From Pseudopedobacter saltans (lineage in GTDB: Bacteria; Bacteroidota; Bacteroidia; Chitinophagales; Chitinophagaceae), in contig QFOI01000202.1 in assembly GCA_003241175.1 (NCBI GenBank), positions 1 to 6,738 of the forward strand: a DNA stretch of 6,738 bases, given 5' to 3'. The position numbers were made by a program, and so were the translations under genes. Under the pieces are notes generated by a model. It searched no databases and had not been told where the DNA came from. It saw only the letters and a list, made by a program, of their open reading frames with translations. Shown here piece by piece: positions 6,181 through 6,738 of the stretch; position 1 is the stretch's first letter; every line of letters begins with the position of its first letter.

Positions 6181-6345
6181 TGAGTCTTGTTCTGAAACGT
6201 AGGAACTTTCTAGCACCAAGACAATAAGTGAAGAGCTCACGTTCGGCGTGGGCTCCCTTATTGGTGCAGGGTTTCCTACGACCTCAGAACAGTAAGTGGA
6301 GTCTCACGCTTTTTTGCGCCCCATACTTGCAGAGACTCATTTTTC
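6181..6345 (+). ncRNA. Structured small RNA, possibly 6S-like
   Basis: A rod of nested helices on the + strand: TGTTCTGA (6188-6195) with TCAGAACA (6284-6291), CGTAGGAA (6198-6205) with TTCCTACG (6273-6280), GCACCAA (6213-6219) with TTGGTGC (6261-6267), TAAG (6225-6228) with CTTA (6257-6260), and GAGCTCACG (6233-6241) with CGTGGGCTC (6247-6255) around a TTCGG loop. The ends can close with TGAGTCT (6181-6187) and AGACTCA (6333-6339). A promoter precedes it and a terminator hairpin with a T tract ends it, so about 160-165 nt would be made. A long rod with internal loops closed at its ends recalls 6S RNA, but I cannot confirm the family; another Bacteroidales structured RNA is possible. The sequence is richer in G+C than the island genes, as expected for a resident RNA gene. 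Overlapping short frames on both strands are not credible genes. Confidence 0.68.
6299..6345 (+). terminator. Terminator of the structured RNA (competing helix)
   Basis: GAGTCTC (6299-6305) pairs perfectly with GAGACTC (6332-6338), followed by ATTTTT. The loop contains a small CGC-T6-GCG hairpin (6307-6318). The same 3' bases could instead pair with TGAGTCT at the RNA's 5' end, so the two helices exclude each other. Confidence 0.6.
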
Positions 6346-6370
6346 CTTAATCCTGGTCAAATTAAGAACA

Positions 6371-6490
6371 ATGAGAACAATACAACTACTTACAAACGTT
6401 TCTGCGAGAGCAGCAGAAAGCACAATTTCAGTTTGGCTCGCCGCCAAATGCAACCACCAATACGCCTGTAAACCTCGCAATCCTATCTAG
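6371..6490 (+). CDS. Doubtful small ORF (39 codons)
   Basis: An ATG-started frame of 39 codons lies between the small RNA and the receptor gene. Its product is not recognised: it has an Ala/Ser-rich middle, two cysteines (in KCNH and YACK) and a basic end. The frame is open further upstream, but that part overlaps the terminator of the small RNA, so only the ATG at 6371 would be a sensible start. The spacing before the ATG is A-rich (AATTAAGAACA), acceptable for Bacteroidota. It may be a real small protein, a leader peptide of the receptor gene, or chance. Confidence 0.25.
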   Translation: MRTIQLLTNVSARAAESTISVWLAAKCNHQYACKPRNPI

Positions 6491-6504
6491 TATAAATTAT
6501 TCCA

Positions 6505-6559
6505 GCCGGACTGCATATCCATGTAATTCAATAACAACAACACTTTCCGTGCGTCCGGC
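6505..6559. repeat. Inverted repeat in the leader of the receptor gene
   Basis: GCCGGAC (6505-6511) pairs perfectly with GTCCGGC (6553-6559), and GCA (6513-6515) with TGC (6550-6552) extends the stem past a bulged T, leaving a 34-base loop. It is followed by ATTTTCC and lies 46 bases before the receptor start. It may be a leader RNA structure or weak terminator. Confidence 0.45.
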
Positions 6560-6605
6560 ATTTTCCAACTATAATTTTTTACTGTTTTAAAACCATTGAT
6601 TACCG

Positions 6606-6738
6606 ATGCGAAAATTAACGCTCATGGGCGTGCTGGGGATGCTTTTGCCCATACTTTCCCTACAGGCACAGACTATAAGGGGACGGGTAACCACAACATC
6701 CGGCGAAACATTGCCGGATGCCACGCTTTTTTTGAAAA
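6606..6738 (+). CDS. N-terminus of a TonB-dependent receptor-type outer-membrane protein (partial)
   Basis: The first 44 codons of a gene running off the right edge; the frame is too short at the edge to appear as a long ORF. It starts at ATG 6606 with a basic pair (R2, K3), a hydrophobic core (about 4-19) and a probable signal peptidase I site after A21 (SLQA before Q22). The mature part begins TIRGRVTTTSGETLPDATLF, the pattern of the carboxypeptidase-regulatory-like domain (I-x-G-x-V, then G-E-x-L-P-x-A) found at the N-terminus of Bacteroidota TonB-dependent receptors and related outer-membrane proteins. The protein would be exported through Sec to the outer membrane and may take up a nutrient or metal complex; the substrate cannot be told. 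It probably belongs to the resident chromosome, outside the island. Confidence 0.88.
   Translation, partial: MRKLTLMGVLGMLLPILSLQAQTIRGRVTTTSGETLPDATLFLK

Noticed and set aside
6031..6240. 69-codon frame on the minus strand
   Set aside because: It overlaps the operator region, promoter and the structured RNA and has no family features.
6552..6558. CGTCCGG shared with the tRNA-Asp 3' end, as a possible att copy
   Set aside because: Seven bases of identity is too short to support a target duplication.
6505..6559. Possible invertible promoter flanked by GCCGGAC/GTCCGGC
   Set aside because: The arms are 7 bp and the interior about 41 bases, much smaller than known Bacteroides invertible promoters, and no promoter is seen inside.

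Overview
The window looks like a chromosomal accessory region of a Bacteroidota bacterium, most likely of the order Bacteroidales. The evidence is a tRNA-Asp gene with no encoded CCA end, A+T-rich start regions with no Shine-Dalgarno sequences, and a promoter built on the Bacteroides TTTG boxes. A short mobile-element type of RadC protein is present, and the right edge starts an outer-membrane receptor with a carboxypeptidase-regulatory-like N-terminus. The genus cannot be fixed from the sequence alone.

Layout: (1) 1-72, the 3' end of tRNA-Asp and a strong intrinsic terminator. (2) 73-772, about 700 bases without a gene, holding a 12-base tandem repeat, a perfect 11-bp hairpin and a large imperfect inverted repeat. 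(3) 773-1261, a RadC-like JAMM-domain protein. (4) 1428-3840, a rightward cluster: a HipA-like kinase, a DUF3037-type protein 7 bases after it, and, 75 bases further on, a protein with a HEPN-type R-N-x-x-H motif. (5) 3945-6008, a more A+T-rich leftward cluster converging on it: a protein with two helix-turn-helix domains, a small single-pass membrane protein, a terminator, and an AbiH abortive-infection protein whose GTG start lies just past that terminator. (6) 6009-6345, a divergent regulatory region with two direct repeats near the regulator gene, then a Bacteroides-type promoter and a rod-like structured RNA of about 165 nt ending in a terminator. (7) 6346-6605, a spacer with one doubtful 39-codon ORF. 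(8) 6606 to the edge, the start of a secreted/outer-membrane TonB-receptor-type protein.

Together this reads as a defence or toxin-antitoxin type island inserted next to tRNA-Asp and bounded on the right by a probable housekeeping small RNA and receptor gene. No integrase, transposase or CRISPR array is in the window. The two convergent modules (kinase + DUF3037 + HEPN, and double-HTH regulator + membrane protein + AbiH) are the best candidates for undescribed systems. AbiH and HEPN families have known links to phage defence; that these particular genes act together is inference from spacing, orientation and the placement of terminators and repeats.
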